Origin: Rhizorhabdus sp049889055
GTDB taxonomy: Bacteria; Pseudomonadota; Alphaproteobacteria; Sphingomonadales; Sphingomonadaceae
Reading direction: 5' to 3'
Length of the DNA: 64,000 nt
NCBI RefSeq assembly: GCF_049889055.1
Contig: NZ_JBLTWO010000002.1
Location: forward strand, 434,001-498,000
Each line of letters begins with the position of its first letter. Position 1 is the first letter of the stretch. This document shows, one piece after another, positions 44,031 to 51,975 of this stretch. The notes under the pieces were generated by a model. The model was not told where the DNA came from. It did not search any database and was given only the letters and a program-made list of their open reading frames with translations. The translations under genes and the position numbers were made by a program.

Positions 44031-45239
44031 TCAGTTGATCGCAGCCGCCTGGGCGAGGCTGTCGAACATCGCTTGCCGCATCAGATAGTTACGGCGGGTT
44101 TCGTCATTCTGCTTGATACCCAGCATCTTGAGACGGCGCGCTTCATGGGCTTCGTCCTGGCCGCTCTTGATGAAGGCCATGTTTTCCTTGGTCTGCATCT
44201 GGGTGAAGCTGTGCGTCACTTCGCGCCGCTGACGATCATAGAGTGCGAGATTGGTGTCGAGCTCCGCCTTGCCCCTCAGCACCGGCTCGATCTTCTCGAA
44301 CAGGTTGAAGGCATCATGGACGCCCGAATTCATGCCGAAGCCGCCGAGCGGATTGTTGAGGTGGGCGGCATCGCCCACCAGCATGATGCGCCCCTCGCGG
44401 AAGGATTTGGCAACTCGCTGATGGACCCGGTACAGCGTCCGATGCTCGGTCCTGACCGAAGCGCCATCGCCGACGAGCCGATCGAAGATGCCGTTCTTCA
44501 TTGCATCCGAGCGAAGATCCTCGTCGCTCTGCGCGCCGTCGGTGGGAACGAGGACGCGCCACAGCGAGGGCACGCGCAGGAGGACCAGCCATTCCTTCGG
44601 ATCGGACACATAGTTGACCAGCGCCAGATTCGGCAGATGATCGGCAAGCTCCAGATCGGTCGACAGGCACAGGAAGCGCTCGGGATAGGTGAAGCCGTCG
44701 AACTCGATGCCCAGCCACTTGCGCACGATCGAATTGGCGCCGTCGGCCCCGATCAGGAAGTCGGTGCGGAGCTGGTTGATCCCGTAGGGCGTCTCCGTCC
44801 ACAGGTCGATCCCATCCTCGTCCTCCTCGAAGGTGAGCAGGCGATTGTTGAACATCATCCGTGCGTTCGAATATTTCTCCAGCCCGCCGGCAAGCGCACG
44901 CGACAGATGATATTGTTCGCACTGGATCCGGAACGGATAGCGCGTGACGTCCGAGATTTCCGACAGATCGAAGTCGATGACCTCACCGGTCGTGCGGTCC
45001 CGCCAATGATAGACGGGCGCCTTCAGCCCCTTTTCGAGCAGCATCGGCGTGATGCCGATCGTGTCGAGCATTTCCAGCGTTGGCGGATGGAAGGTCGACG
45101 CGCGCAGGTCCTGGGCGCAATCCTCGCCCGCTTCCAGCACGACAACGTCAAACCCCGCCTGGGCCAGAAGCGTGGCGAGAACCGTCCCTACGGGACCGGC
45201 TCCGACGATCGCTACCTGACACCGATCAACCCCTGTCAT
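44031..45239 (-). CDS. FAD-dependent aromatic-ring monooxygenase (PheA/TfdB, UbiH-like)
   Basis: The 402-residue group A flavoprotein hydroxylates an aromatic or heteroaromatic ring with NAD(P)H and oxygen. The dinucleotide fold is VAIVGAGPVGTVLATLLAQ, the DG motif is LIGADGANSIVRKWLG, and the GD motif is IMLVGDAAHLNNPLGGFGMN. It lacks the C-terminal thioredoxin-like domain of phenol hydroxylases. The racemase-fold gene lies downstream in the same transcript. A conserved CCGAAAGC...CTATCCGCC element lies 62 bases upstream. The substrate is not evident; salicylate-, hydroxynicotinate- and quinone-type substrates are all used within the family. Confidence 0.88.
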   Translation of the reverse strand: MTGVDRCQVAIVGAGPVGTVLATLLAQAGFDVVVLEAGEDCAQDLRASTFHPPTLEMLDTIGITPMLLEKGLKAPVYHWRDRTTGEVIDFDLSEISDVTRYPFRIQCEQYHLSRALAGGLEKYSNARMMFNNRLLTFEEDEDGIDLWTETPYGINQLRTDFLIGADGANSIVRKWLGIEFDGFTYPERFLCLSTDLELADHLPNLALVNYVSDPKEWLVLLRVPSLWRVLVPTDGAQSDEDLRSDAMKNGIFDRLVGDGASVRTEHRTLYRVHQRVAKSFREGRIMLVGDAAHLNNPLGGFGMNSGVHDAFNLFEKIEPVLRGKAELDTNLALYDRQRREVTHSFTQMQTKENMAFIKSGQDEAHEARRLKMLGIKQNDETRRNYLMRQAMFDSLAQAAAIN

Positions 45240-45300
45240 ATCGAGCGGACTCCAATCTTACTTGCAGATGGAACTATGGACCGCTCGTCTTTGGGCTGCG

Positions 45301-45324
45301 CCGAAAGCCGGTGAACTATCCGCC
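45301..45324. promoter_or_regulatory. Shared island motif, copy A
   Basis: CCGAAAGC, seven bases, then CTATCCGCC, in the divergent spacer between the FAD monooxygenase and the serine hydrolase. The following TTGCGG makes a CCGC-CTT-GCGG dyad with its end. Copy B at 51001 has the same two blocks at nearly the same spacing, which suggests an operator. Confidence 0.45.
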
Positions 45325-45452
45325 TTGCGGTGATTGACCGGTCGATCGCACGAAAATGTCTGGTCGGCGGTCACAAGGAAGCACGCGGCGAGCCTCGCCC
45401 TTTATGGCGATCGGCGCTCACTTGCCGTAGAGGATTATCGAGGGGTGCAACC

Positions 45453-46697
45453 ATGACTTCACGCTTCCGTGCGCCGGCCATAGCGGTCTCGCTGATGGGT
45501 CTGTCCTTGTCCGGGCTGATGCCGTCCGTGTCGGCCCAGTCTCCCACGGACGATCCGGAAGCCATCTATCGACAGAGGGTCGCCGTCTATCTCAAGGACA
45601 TGGCAAACCCGGTCTATGAGCCGACCGAGCCGCTGGTGGGGGCAAGGCGCTGGAAGCCGCTGCCCAGGATTGCACCGGAAAAAAGCGGCATTTCGGCGGA
45701 GGCTCTGGAGACAGCGCGCGCTTATGCCGAGCAGATGAACAGCAGCGCCTTCATGGTCTGGCATGACGGCCGCCTCGTCACCCAATGGTATGCGCCGGGC
45801 GTGACCGAGCATACGCCGCTAACCTCCAAGTCGCTGTCGAAGCCTTTGACGGCGATCGCCATCGGCCGGGCGCTGGCGCTAGGCAAGATCCGCTCGATCG
45901 ACCAGTCGATCGCCGATTTCATCCCGAAGGCGAAGGGCACGCCGAAAGAGAAGATCACGATCCGCTATCTGCTCGATATGCGATCGGGGATGCTCGACCA
46001 GGGGCTCAGCACCGATCCCAATCACCCCTATATCCGTGTCCTGCTGCATCCCGATTTCGGTGACCGGATCATCGACACCTATCCGATGCCGCACGAGCCG
46101 GGGAAGCATTACTCCTATGCCAATGCGCCCAGCGAAGCGATCGCCATGGTGATCGAAGGGGCCACGGGGATGCGCTATGGCGACTGGGTGACGCGCGAGG
46201 TGTTGAAGCCGCTCGGTGCGCAGGGGGGAACGTTGTGGGTCGGGAAACCGGGCGGCCTCGCCCATGCCGGTTGCTGCGCGACGATGCCGGCCGACACCTA
46301 TCTGCGCTTCGCGGTGCTGCTGCTCCAGGACGGCATGTGGCAGGGCAAGCGGCTGCTGCCCGACGGCTATGTCGCCGAGATGCGCAAGGGCACCGAGCAG
46401 AACCCCAATTTCGGGCTCGGCATCTGGCTGGGCGAACCCTATCGCCAGCGCCGGCCCTTCGGTGCCCCGGGGATGCTCGGGCCGCAGGTGCTTCACAGCG
46501 AGCCCTTTCTCGATCCCGCACTGTTCATGTTCGACGGAAATTCCAATCAGCAGGTGGCGATCAGCCCGAAGAATCGGCTGATCGTCCTGCGCGTGGGGGC
46601 GACTCCGCCTGCGCCCAAGGATGGCCGTCCCGAATGGGACAATGCCTTCCTGCCCAACACGCTGATCCGGGGGCTTAGTTCGCGCGGCGGCGACTGA
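45453..46697 (+). CDS. Beta-lactamase-fold serine hydrolase (class C/EstB-like), exported
   Basis: The 414-residue protein has a signal peptide (SLSGLMPSVSA then QS) and a class C beta-lactamase/penicillin-binding fold. The catalytic serine and lysine are S127-L-S-K130 in PLTSKSLSKPLTAIAIG, and the Tyr motif is YSYANAPSEAIAMVIEG. Relatives are esterases, D-amino-acid peptidases and amidases, so an exported hydrolase that cleaves an ester or amide before uptake is a fair inference. GAGGGG precedes the ATG at 45453; an upstream in-frame start would mask the signal peptide. Its end overlaps the alpha/beta hydrolase gene of the other strand by 23 bases. Confidence 0.85.
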   Translation: MTSRFRAPAIAVSLMGLSLSGLMPSVSAQSPTDDPEAIYRQRVAVYLKDMANPVYEPTEPLVGARRWKPLPRIAPEKSGISAEALETARAYAEQMNSSAFMVWHDGRLVTQWYAPGVTEHTPLTSKSLSKPLTAIAIGRALALGKIRSIDQSIADFIPKAKGTPKEKITIRYLLDMRSGMLDQGLSTDPNHPYIRVLLHPDFGDRIIDTYPMPHEPGKHYSYANAPSEAIAMVIEGATGMRYGDWVTREVLKPLGAQGGTLWVGKPGGLAHAGCCATMPADTYLRFAVLLLQDGMWQGKRLLPDGYVAEMRKGTEQNPNFGLGIWLGEPYRQRRPFGAPGMLGPQVLHSEPFLDPALFMFDGNSNQQVAISPKNRLIVLRVGATPPAPKDGRPEWDNAFLPNTLIRGLSSRGGD

Positions 46698-47643
46698 CCT
46701 TCGCGATCCAGCGCGACAGATCTCCGCCGAACAGGTCCGGGTCCTCGATCATCGGAAAATGACCGAGGCCCGGATAGCGGATCAGATCGACGCGGGTGTT
46801 GCGGAACCGCGCGACCGAGGCCTCGGGGCCCTGGCTGATCACATCGTCGACCTCGCACCATTGCAGCAGCACCGGTACGGTCACCGTCTCGGCCACCGCG
46901 CCGACATCGGTCGTGCGGAACAGCTGGGTATTGGCGGCGATATAGCGCGCCTGCCGCTCAAGCGCACCGGGTAGCGAATTCATGTCATAGATCGAATCGA
47001 CGAAGGCACGCGGCGGCTCGAAGCCGGCCGGCGTGGTGTCCTTGATCACGAGCCGCCAGAATTCGTGCGGACGCCAGCCCGGTGTGTACTGGTCGGTCGC
47101 CTTGAGCAGGGCAAGCAGGCGCGGATCCACCTTCCGCGTCTGGCTCGGGCGTGCGAGCGGCAGGATCGACAGCGCGATGGCGGTCGCATGACCCGGAAAG
47201 GCGCGGTTGTATTCGAGCGCGACATTGGCGCCGTTCGAGGTCGCGACCAGCACGAAGCGCTCATGGCCGAGCGCCCGCATCAGTCCGTCCATCAGTTCGG
47301 CCGCGCGCGGGGTGGAATAGACGTCCTTGGGGTCGGGACCGGTCAGCCCATAAGGCGACCAGTCGAACCGGACGACGCGATATTTCTTCTTCAGCAGCGC
47401 AGCGACCGCGTCCCATTCATGCAGGTTCACGATCGAACCGTGCAGCAGGACGACGACCGGAGCGCCCTTCCGTCCCTCCTCGCGGACGTGGATCGGCACC
47501 CCGTCGACGGTCACGAAGCGCGACGGCGCCTGCGCCCAACGCGCCGTGACCGTGGCGCGATCCGACGGGTTGAACTGCTCTGCCGATGCGGGTTGGCAGA
47601 GCGCCAACAGCGTGGCGGCGATCAGGGCCGCCTTATGCAGCAA
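46675..47643 (-). CDS. Exported alpha/beta hydrolase
   Basis: The 322-residue reading starts at a TTG (47643) that gives a signal peptide (HKAALIAATLLALCQPASA then EQ) and overlaps the flavin monooxygenase stop by 11 bases, as coupled genes do. The hydrolase core has VVVLLHGSIVNLHEWD (oxyanion HG), the nucleophile elbow ATSNGA with Ser in A-x-S-x-G form, CEVDDV with an acid, and GLGHFPMIEDP with the catalytic His. It should hydrolyse an ester, amide or C-C bond outside the cytosol. It is the last of four genes in the M24-LLM-LLM-hydrolase operon. The start codon is the uncertain point. Confidence 0.82.
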   Translation of the reverse strand: MLHKAALIAATLLALCQPASAEQFNPSDRATVTARWAQAPSRFVTVDGVPIHVREEGRKGAPVVVLLHGSIVNLHEWDAVAALLKKKYRVVRFDWSPYGLTGPDPKDVYSTPRAAELMDGLMRALGHERFVLVATSNGANVALEYNRAFPGHATAIALSILPLARPSQTRKVDPRLLALLKATDQYTPGWRPHEFWRLVIKDTTPAGFEPPRAFVDSIYDMNSLPGALERQARYIAANTQLFRTTDVGAVAETVTVPVLLQWCEVDDVISQGPEASVARFRNTRVDLIRYPGLGHFPMIEDPDLFGGDLSRWIAKVSRRRAN

Positions 47644-48868
47644 GGTTCGCCCCCAGTGGTCCGAGGCCGAGCGTATCGCGCAGGGTCTTGCCCGGATATT
47701 CCCGGCGCAGGCGGCCTTTCTCCTGCAGGATGGGCACGACCTGATCCACGAACAGTTCGAGTTCGCCCGGCATCCAGGCAGGCTGCAGCGTGAAGCCGTC
47801 GCAGGCGCCGGCATCGACCCAGCGGATCATCATGTCGGCCATCTGCTCGGGCGTACCCCTGAAGACATTGTGACCACGTGGCGTTCGCACATAAGCGGTA
47901 GCGAACGCGCCGAGTGAAATCCCTTTCGATGCCGGACCGGTCAGCACCCTGGCGATGTCCTCGCGCGGGGCGAGCGTGGTATCGAGAATATAGTCGAGCG
48001 GGATCGGCGCCGAAGGATCCTGCCCGCTCAGATCGACCGTCAGCGATTCGGCCAGATATTCGATGCACAGGTCGAGATCGGCCAGATCGAGCAGGGCGGC
48101 GTCCTTGGCCAGTGCCTCCTGCTCGGTCGGCGCCAGGATGAAGGACAGGCCCGGCATGATCCGGACCGCGTCGGGATTGCGACCGACGGCGGCGATCCGC
48201 TCGCGCAGGTCGGTGCGGAAGGCGATTCCGTCTTCGATCGTCGCGGCCGGGCAGAAGATCGCTTCGGCCGCACGCGCGGCAAAATCGCGCCCTTCGCCGG
48301 ACTGGCCGGCCTGGATGAACACCGGCCGGCCCTGTGGAATCGGCACCTCTGCCTGTTGCCAGAGGCGGGTCGCCTCGGCGACGGTGCTCACGGCATTGGC
48401 GTAGCGCGCCGATTTCTCGGGCATCTGGTCCTCACCGAAATTGCCGGCGGTGGTGGCATAAGCGGAGGTCACGATGTTCCACCCTGCCCGTCCGCCGGTA
48501 ATGCGGTCCATCGTCGCCAGCCGCTCGGCCAGCATCTGCGGCGAGTTGTAGGTGGTCGATATGGTTGCGACGAGGCCGACATGCTCGGTCACCGCCGCCA
48601 TGGCTGCCAGCAGCGTGACCGGATCGAGTGTCGGCATCGCCAGCCGCTCCGATGTGCGTCCGCCCGCCCCGCGCGAGTGGAGCTGATCGCCGAACACGAT
48701 CGCGTCGAAGCGTCCCCGCTCGGCCAGCTGACCGACGCGGCGATAATAGTCCATCGTGAAGACCTCGGCGGGCGTCGCCTGCGGATGGCGCCAGCCGCTC
48801 GGGTAGTGGCCGATCCCCTGCAGAAAGGCCCAGAGGTGGATTTGGGGGGCGCAATGCTCGGTCATCAT
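47633..48868 (-). CDS. LLM flavin-dependent monooxygenase, NtaA/SnaA/DszA family
   Basis: The 411-residue TIM-barrel enzyme uses FMNH2 and oxygen to attack C-N or C-S bonds. Family features are the HLWAFLQGIGHYPSGWRHP start, FDAIVFGDQLH, LDPVTLLAAMAAVTEHVGL, GRAGWNIVTS with the phosphate-binding region, and RPVFIQAGQSGEGRDFAARA. Relatives include NtaA (nitrilotriacetate), EmoA (EDTA), DszA (dibenzothiophene sulfone) and, more distantly, RutA (uracil ring opening). They need a separate flavin reductase; none is in the window. GAGGAG is before the ATG pair at 48865 and 48868. It overlaps the second LLM gene by four bases. Confidence 0.9.
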   Translation of the reverse strand: MMTEHCAPQIHLWAFLQGIGHYPSGWRHPQATPAEVFTMDYYRRVGQLAERGRFDAIVFGDQLHSRGAGGRTSERLAMPTLDPVTLLAAMAAVTEHVGLVATISTTYNSPQMLAERLATMDRITGGRAGWNIVTSAYATTAGNFGEDQMPEKSARYANAVSTVAEATRLWQQAEVPIPQGRPVFIQAGQSGEGRDFAARAAEAIFCPAATIEDGIAFRTDLRERIAAVGRNPDAVRIMPGLSFILAPTEQEALAKDAALLDLADLDLCIEYLAESLTVDLSGQDPSAPIPLDYILDTTLAPREDIARVLTGPASKGISLGAFATAYVRTPRGHNVFRGTPEQMADMMIRWVDAGACDGFTLQPAWMPGELELFVDQVVPILQEKGRLRREYPGKTLRDTLGLGPLGANLAA

Positions 48869-49665
48869 GCAAACTCCTCGAGGGCGAGACCGAGCCGGTT
48901 GCGCAGCGTCTCCCCCTCGCGCGGATCGACCAGATGGCCGAAGCGTTCCGCGATCAGCGCGATGTCGGCCATCGCATCGTTCAAGGCGAAATGGACGCCA
49001 TCGAGCTCGCGCCGGGCAAAGCGCTCGGCAAGGGCGGCAGGATCGCTGTCGATACCGGCCTTGAGCAGCCGGCGGCGTGCCGACAGTGCCTGCCCTTCCT
49101 CGACCAGAGCGATGTCGGCATCCGGCACCGCAACCGGATCTGCACCATCGACCAGCAGCAGGATATGACCCTGCGGCGGACGCATAGCGTTGACCGGCCC
49201 GGCAACCTTGAAGAAGGGGCCCTCATGGTTGGTCGGTCGCACCCTGGACGCATCGAGATAGCGTCCGGACGCCTTGTCGATGATCAACGCGTCGGCACTC
49301 CAGCCATCCCAGAGGCCGCAAACGGCGGCGACCATGTCCTCGGCCATGCCGTCGGGCGCGCCCCCGGACAGCGGCAGCCACCCGCTCCGCCCGTCCGCCA
49401 GATAATCGACCGCCGACAAGGCGCGCGCGACATGGAAAGGATGCGAGGTGGCGGCGGGCACGGTGGCGACGATGCCGATCCGGCTCGTCGCGGCGGCTGC
49501 CCAGCCCAGGATCACCTGTGCATCGAAAGGGCGGGCGTCGGGGCGCCCCATAACGAACAGGTCGATCCCCGCCTGCTCTGCAGCGGACAGGACGTGCCGT
49601 GCCCATAGGGGATCGTTCAGGCGCGGATCGCCCGTCGATACCGAAAGAAGAAAGGCCCTGCTCAT
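48865..49665 (-). CDS. Second luciferase-like (LLM) flavin-dependent protein
   Basis: The 266-residue protein is a shorter member of the luciferase-like fold: AEQAGIDLFVMGRPDARPFD, AAATSRIGIVATVPAATSHPFHVARALSAVDYLADGRSGW in order (listed here as two blocks, TSRIGIVATVPAATSHP and ARALSAVDYLADGRSGWLP) and a C-terminal ALIAERFGHLVDP helix. It is much reduced compared with the 411-residue partner, so it may be a second oxygenase or a non-catalytic subunit, as bacterial luciferase pairs are. ATG at 49665 overlaps the M24 gene stop (ATGA). Confidence 0.78.
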   Translation of the reverse strand: MSRAFLLSVSTGDPRLNDPLWARHVLSAAEQAGIDLFVMGRPDARPFDAQVILGWAAAATSRIGIVATVPAATSHPFHVARALSAVDYLADGRSGWLPLSGGAPDGMAEDMVAAVCGLWDGWSADALIIDKASGRYLDASRVRPTNHEGPFFKVAGPVNAMRPPQGHILLLVDGADPVAVPDADIALVEEGQALSARRRLLKAGIDSDPAALAERFARRELDGVHFALNDAMADIALIAERFGHLVDPREGETLRNRLGLALEEFA

Positions 49666-50966
49666 AGGATGATCACCGGATCGTGGAGGGGGTGAATGGG
49701 CTCGCAGCCCGCGTCGGTTATGAGGACTAGATCCTCGCAATGCGCCGATCCGCCGATCCCGATGTCCATCACCGGGCAATCGACCGACAGGATCATGCCG
49801 GCCTCGAGGACGATGTCCGGCTTGCGCCAGAAGCCGCCATGGTCCTCTCCCGGCTCGTCGGTATGGGCGAGCCCGACGCTGTGCGGGCCGAAGCCGATGA
49901 TCGTGTCAAAGCCGGCCTTGCGGACGGCATCGGCGCCGATCGCGCAAATCTCGGAATAGCGCAGGCCGGGACGCAGCCGCTCGCGCACCGCCTGCCAGCC
50001 GAAGGCGGCGGCCTCGGCGGCGCGGGCCGCCGAACGTGGCGGCTCGCCGACGAATACGGTCCGCGCGAAATCGCCATGATAGTTGAGGAAGTGGCTGACC
50101 CCGTCCAGCATCAGCGTCTGCCCCTCGACAACGCGGCCCATCGAGTGATCGGCCGAAACCCGGTCGACGTTGAGGAAGACCGCGCTGTTGCCGCGCAAGG
50201 CGGCCTCGACGCGAAACAGATCCTGCAGCTCGCGGTGGGTCGCTCCCGCGCGAATGGCGCGGCCGGTGGCGTCGAGCGCCGCGACGTTCTCCGCCGCCGC
50301 GCGCGCCATCAGCCGGCGTTCCAGATCGGACTTGATGAGGCGGATCTCGCACAGCGCGTTGAGCGCGGGGACGATCTCCCCCGGATGGTCGCGCCGCCGG
50401 CACACCTCGGCGATCACCGGCTCGTCATAGCCGATCCGGCCCGACCAGAGCCCGAGATCGCGCATGGCAGCGACCAGCGCAGCGCCGCTGTCGGGCAAGG
50501 CGGGACGCTCGTTCGCCTGAGAGGCAATCGCGGCCCGATGCCGCTCGACCGGGGACAGCGGAACGGCGCCGCGATCGGTGAACAGCGGGCCTCCGCCACC
50601 ACCCGATGCATCGTGAAGCGAAGCGTCGTCGCCAAGCGCCTCGTACAGCCACAGCCCGACGTCGTCGCGGTTGCGGCCATCGGCCCAGCTATATTGATGC
50701 AGGAAGCGGCTGGTGACGAGGCCCCATTGCTCGGGCCGCCCCCGTGCAAGAAGCGCGAAGGTCCCCGCCGGTTGTCCGGTACGGGTCCGCGCGATCTGCG
50801 GCCAGTGGCCGAGGGCATGAAACACGTTGACCGGCTGTCCAAGGACGATCCCGTCAAGACCGTGTCTTCCCATCACGGCCAGTGCGCGTTCGATATTGAT
50901 CGGCCCCCGCTGTCCCAGTTCGACCAGCAGCAGAGCATCGTCGTCGGATTTCGGGGTCGCGATCAC
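49662..50966 (-). CDS. M24-fold (Xaa-Pro peptidase/creatinase-like) metalloprotein
   Basis: The 434-residue protein has the creatinase N-terminal domain and a pita-bread C-terminal domain. The metal-ligand blocks are LMLDGVSHFLNYHGDFARTV (two Asp), GPHSVGLAHTDEP (His), ILSVDCPVMDIGIGG, where the usual Glu of the TIEPG motif reads Asp, and HCEDLVLIT (Glu). M24 proteins include aminopeptidase P, creatinase and the DMSP lyase DddP, so peptidase activity is not assured. It is the first gene of a four-gene operon with two flavin monooxygenases and a hydrolase, and starts at GTG 50966. A catabolic role on a C-N compound seems likelier than protein turnover. Confidence 0.8.
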   Translation of the reverse strand: MIATPKSDDDALLLVELGQRGPINIERALAVMGRHGLDGIVLGQPVNVFHALGHWPQIARTRTGQPAGTFALLARGRPEQWGLVTSRFLHQYSWADGRNRDDVGLWLYEALGDDASLHDASGGGGGPLFTDRGAVPLSPVERHRAAIASQANERPALPDSGAALVAAMRDLGLWSGRIGYDEPVIAEVCRRRDHPGEIVPALNALCEIRLIKSDLERRLMARAAAENVAALDATGRAIRAGATHRELQDLFRVEAALRGNSAVFLNVDRVSADHSMGRVVEGQTLMLDGVSHFLNYHGDFARTVFVGEPPRSAARAAEAAAFGWQAVRERLRPGLRYSEICAIGADAVRKAGFDTIIGFGPHSVGLAHTDEPGEDHGGFWRKPDIVLEAGMILSVDCPVMDIGIGGSAHCEDLVLITDAGCEPIHPLHDPVIIL

Positions 50967-51000
50967 CCGCCTAGTCTGCGGCCTGTTCCTCGGCTGGGCT

Positions 51001-51023
51001 CCGAAAGCTTTGCTCTATCCGCC
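51001..51023. promoter_or_regulatory. Shared island motif, copy B
   Basis: CCGAAAGC, six bases, then CTATCCGCC, 35 bases upstream of the M24 operon start and 59 bases upstream of the alpha/beta hydrolase on the other strand. The same arrangement occurs at 45301-45324, and CTATCCGCC recurs at 56347. Confidence 0.45.
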
Positions 51024-51081
51024 AGCTGGACAGGTGGGTGAAGCTTGGTCGGGCGACCGGGGCTTGGATTAGCCTCATTCT

Positions 51082-51975
51082 ATGGATGATAGCACCCGGC
51101 CGTCTGGCTCCGCCGCCGCCCCCGCCCCTGAGGCGATCGAACGCGCCTTCGTCCGGATCGAGGAAGGCCAGGTGCATCTGCGCCGGCTCATGGCAGCCGA
51201 CCCATCGGCTCCCCCGCTGCTGCTCCTGCACGCCTCCCCCGCATCCTCCTGGTTCATGCAGAAGCTGATGCTGGCCTTGCGTGCAACCGGCGTTCGGGGC
51301 GAGATCGTCGCGCCCGACACGCCGGGCAACGGAGACTCCTGCATACCCGCTCTAGACGAACCCGATATCGGCTATTTCGCCGATGCGATGCGCCGTCTGT
51401 GCGATGTGCTGGGGCTCGCCACGGTCGACGTCTACGGCACCCACACCGGCGCGCGCATCGCCTGCGAACTGGCGGCGGCCTTCCCGGAGCGCATTCGCCG
51501 CGTGGTGCTGGACGGCATCACCGAATATCCCGACGACCTGCGCGAGGCGGTGATCGCCAATTATGCGCCGGTGGTGGAACCCGACGCTTATGGCAGGCAC
51601 CTGATCTGGGCGTTCAACTTCTGCCGCGATCAGGCGCTGTTCTTCCCCCATTTCATGCAGCAGCCGCAGAACCGACTGGCCGTACCCATCCCACCGCCGG
51701 AGATCCTCCACCGGATTACCTTGGACGTGCTGAAGTCGCTCGGCAGCTATTCGAAGCCCTATATCGCAGCCTTCCGCTACAAGGCGTTCGAGCGGATGGG
51801 GCGGATCGCCGCGCCGACACTGCTGCTCAAGCCGGACAGCGAACTGGACATCCTCAACCGTTCGGTCGCCCGCGCGCTCGAAATCCTTGCCGACGGCCGG
51901 GCGGTCAGCATCGGGGCGGGGGATGCCGCCAAGGCGGCGGCCATGGCGCACTTCCTTGTCGGTGGAGACGCATGA
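51082..51975 (+). CDS. Alpha/beta hydrolase-fold protein with His at the nucleophile position
   Basis: The 297-residue soluble protein has the alpha/beta hydrolase layout: LLLLHASPASSWFMQ with the oxyanion region, a cap domain near residues 150-230, and APTLLLKPDSELDIL before the last helix. At the nucleophile elbow the sequence is Y-G119-T-H121-T-G123, so His replaces the Ser, Cys or Asp of G-x-S-x-G. A catalytic GH near the C-terminus is also not evident. Either it is not a classical hydrolase or the chemistry differs. It is coupled by ATGA overlap to a GPH-type carrier and diverges from the M24 operon. Confidence 0.78.
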   Translation: MDDSTRPSGSAAAPAPEAIERAFVRIEEGQVHLRRLMAADPSAPPLLLLHASPASSWFMQKLMLALRATGVRGEIVAPDTPGNGDSCIPALDEPDIGYFADAMRRLCDVLGLATVDVYGTHTGARIACELAAAFPERIRRVVLDGITEYPDDLREAVIANYAPVVEPDAYGRHLIWAFNFCRDQALFFPHFMQQPQNRLAVPIPPPEILHRITLDVLKSLGSYSKPYIAAFRYKAFERMGRIAAPTLLLKPDSELDILNRSVARALEILADGRAVSIGAGDAAKAAAMAHFLVGGDA

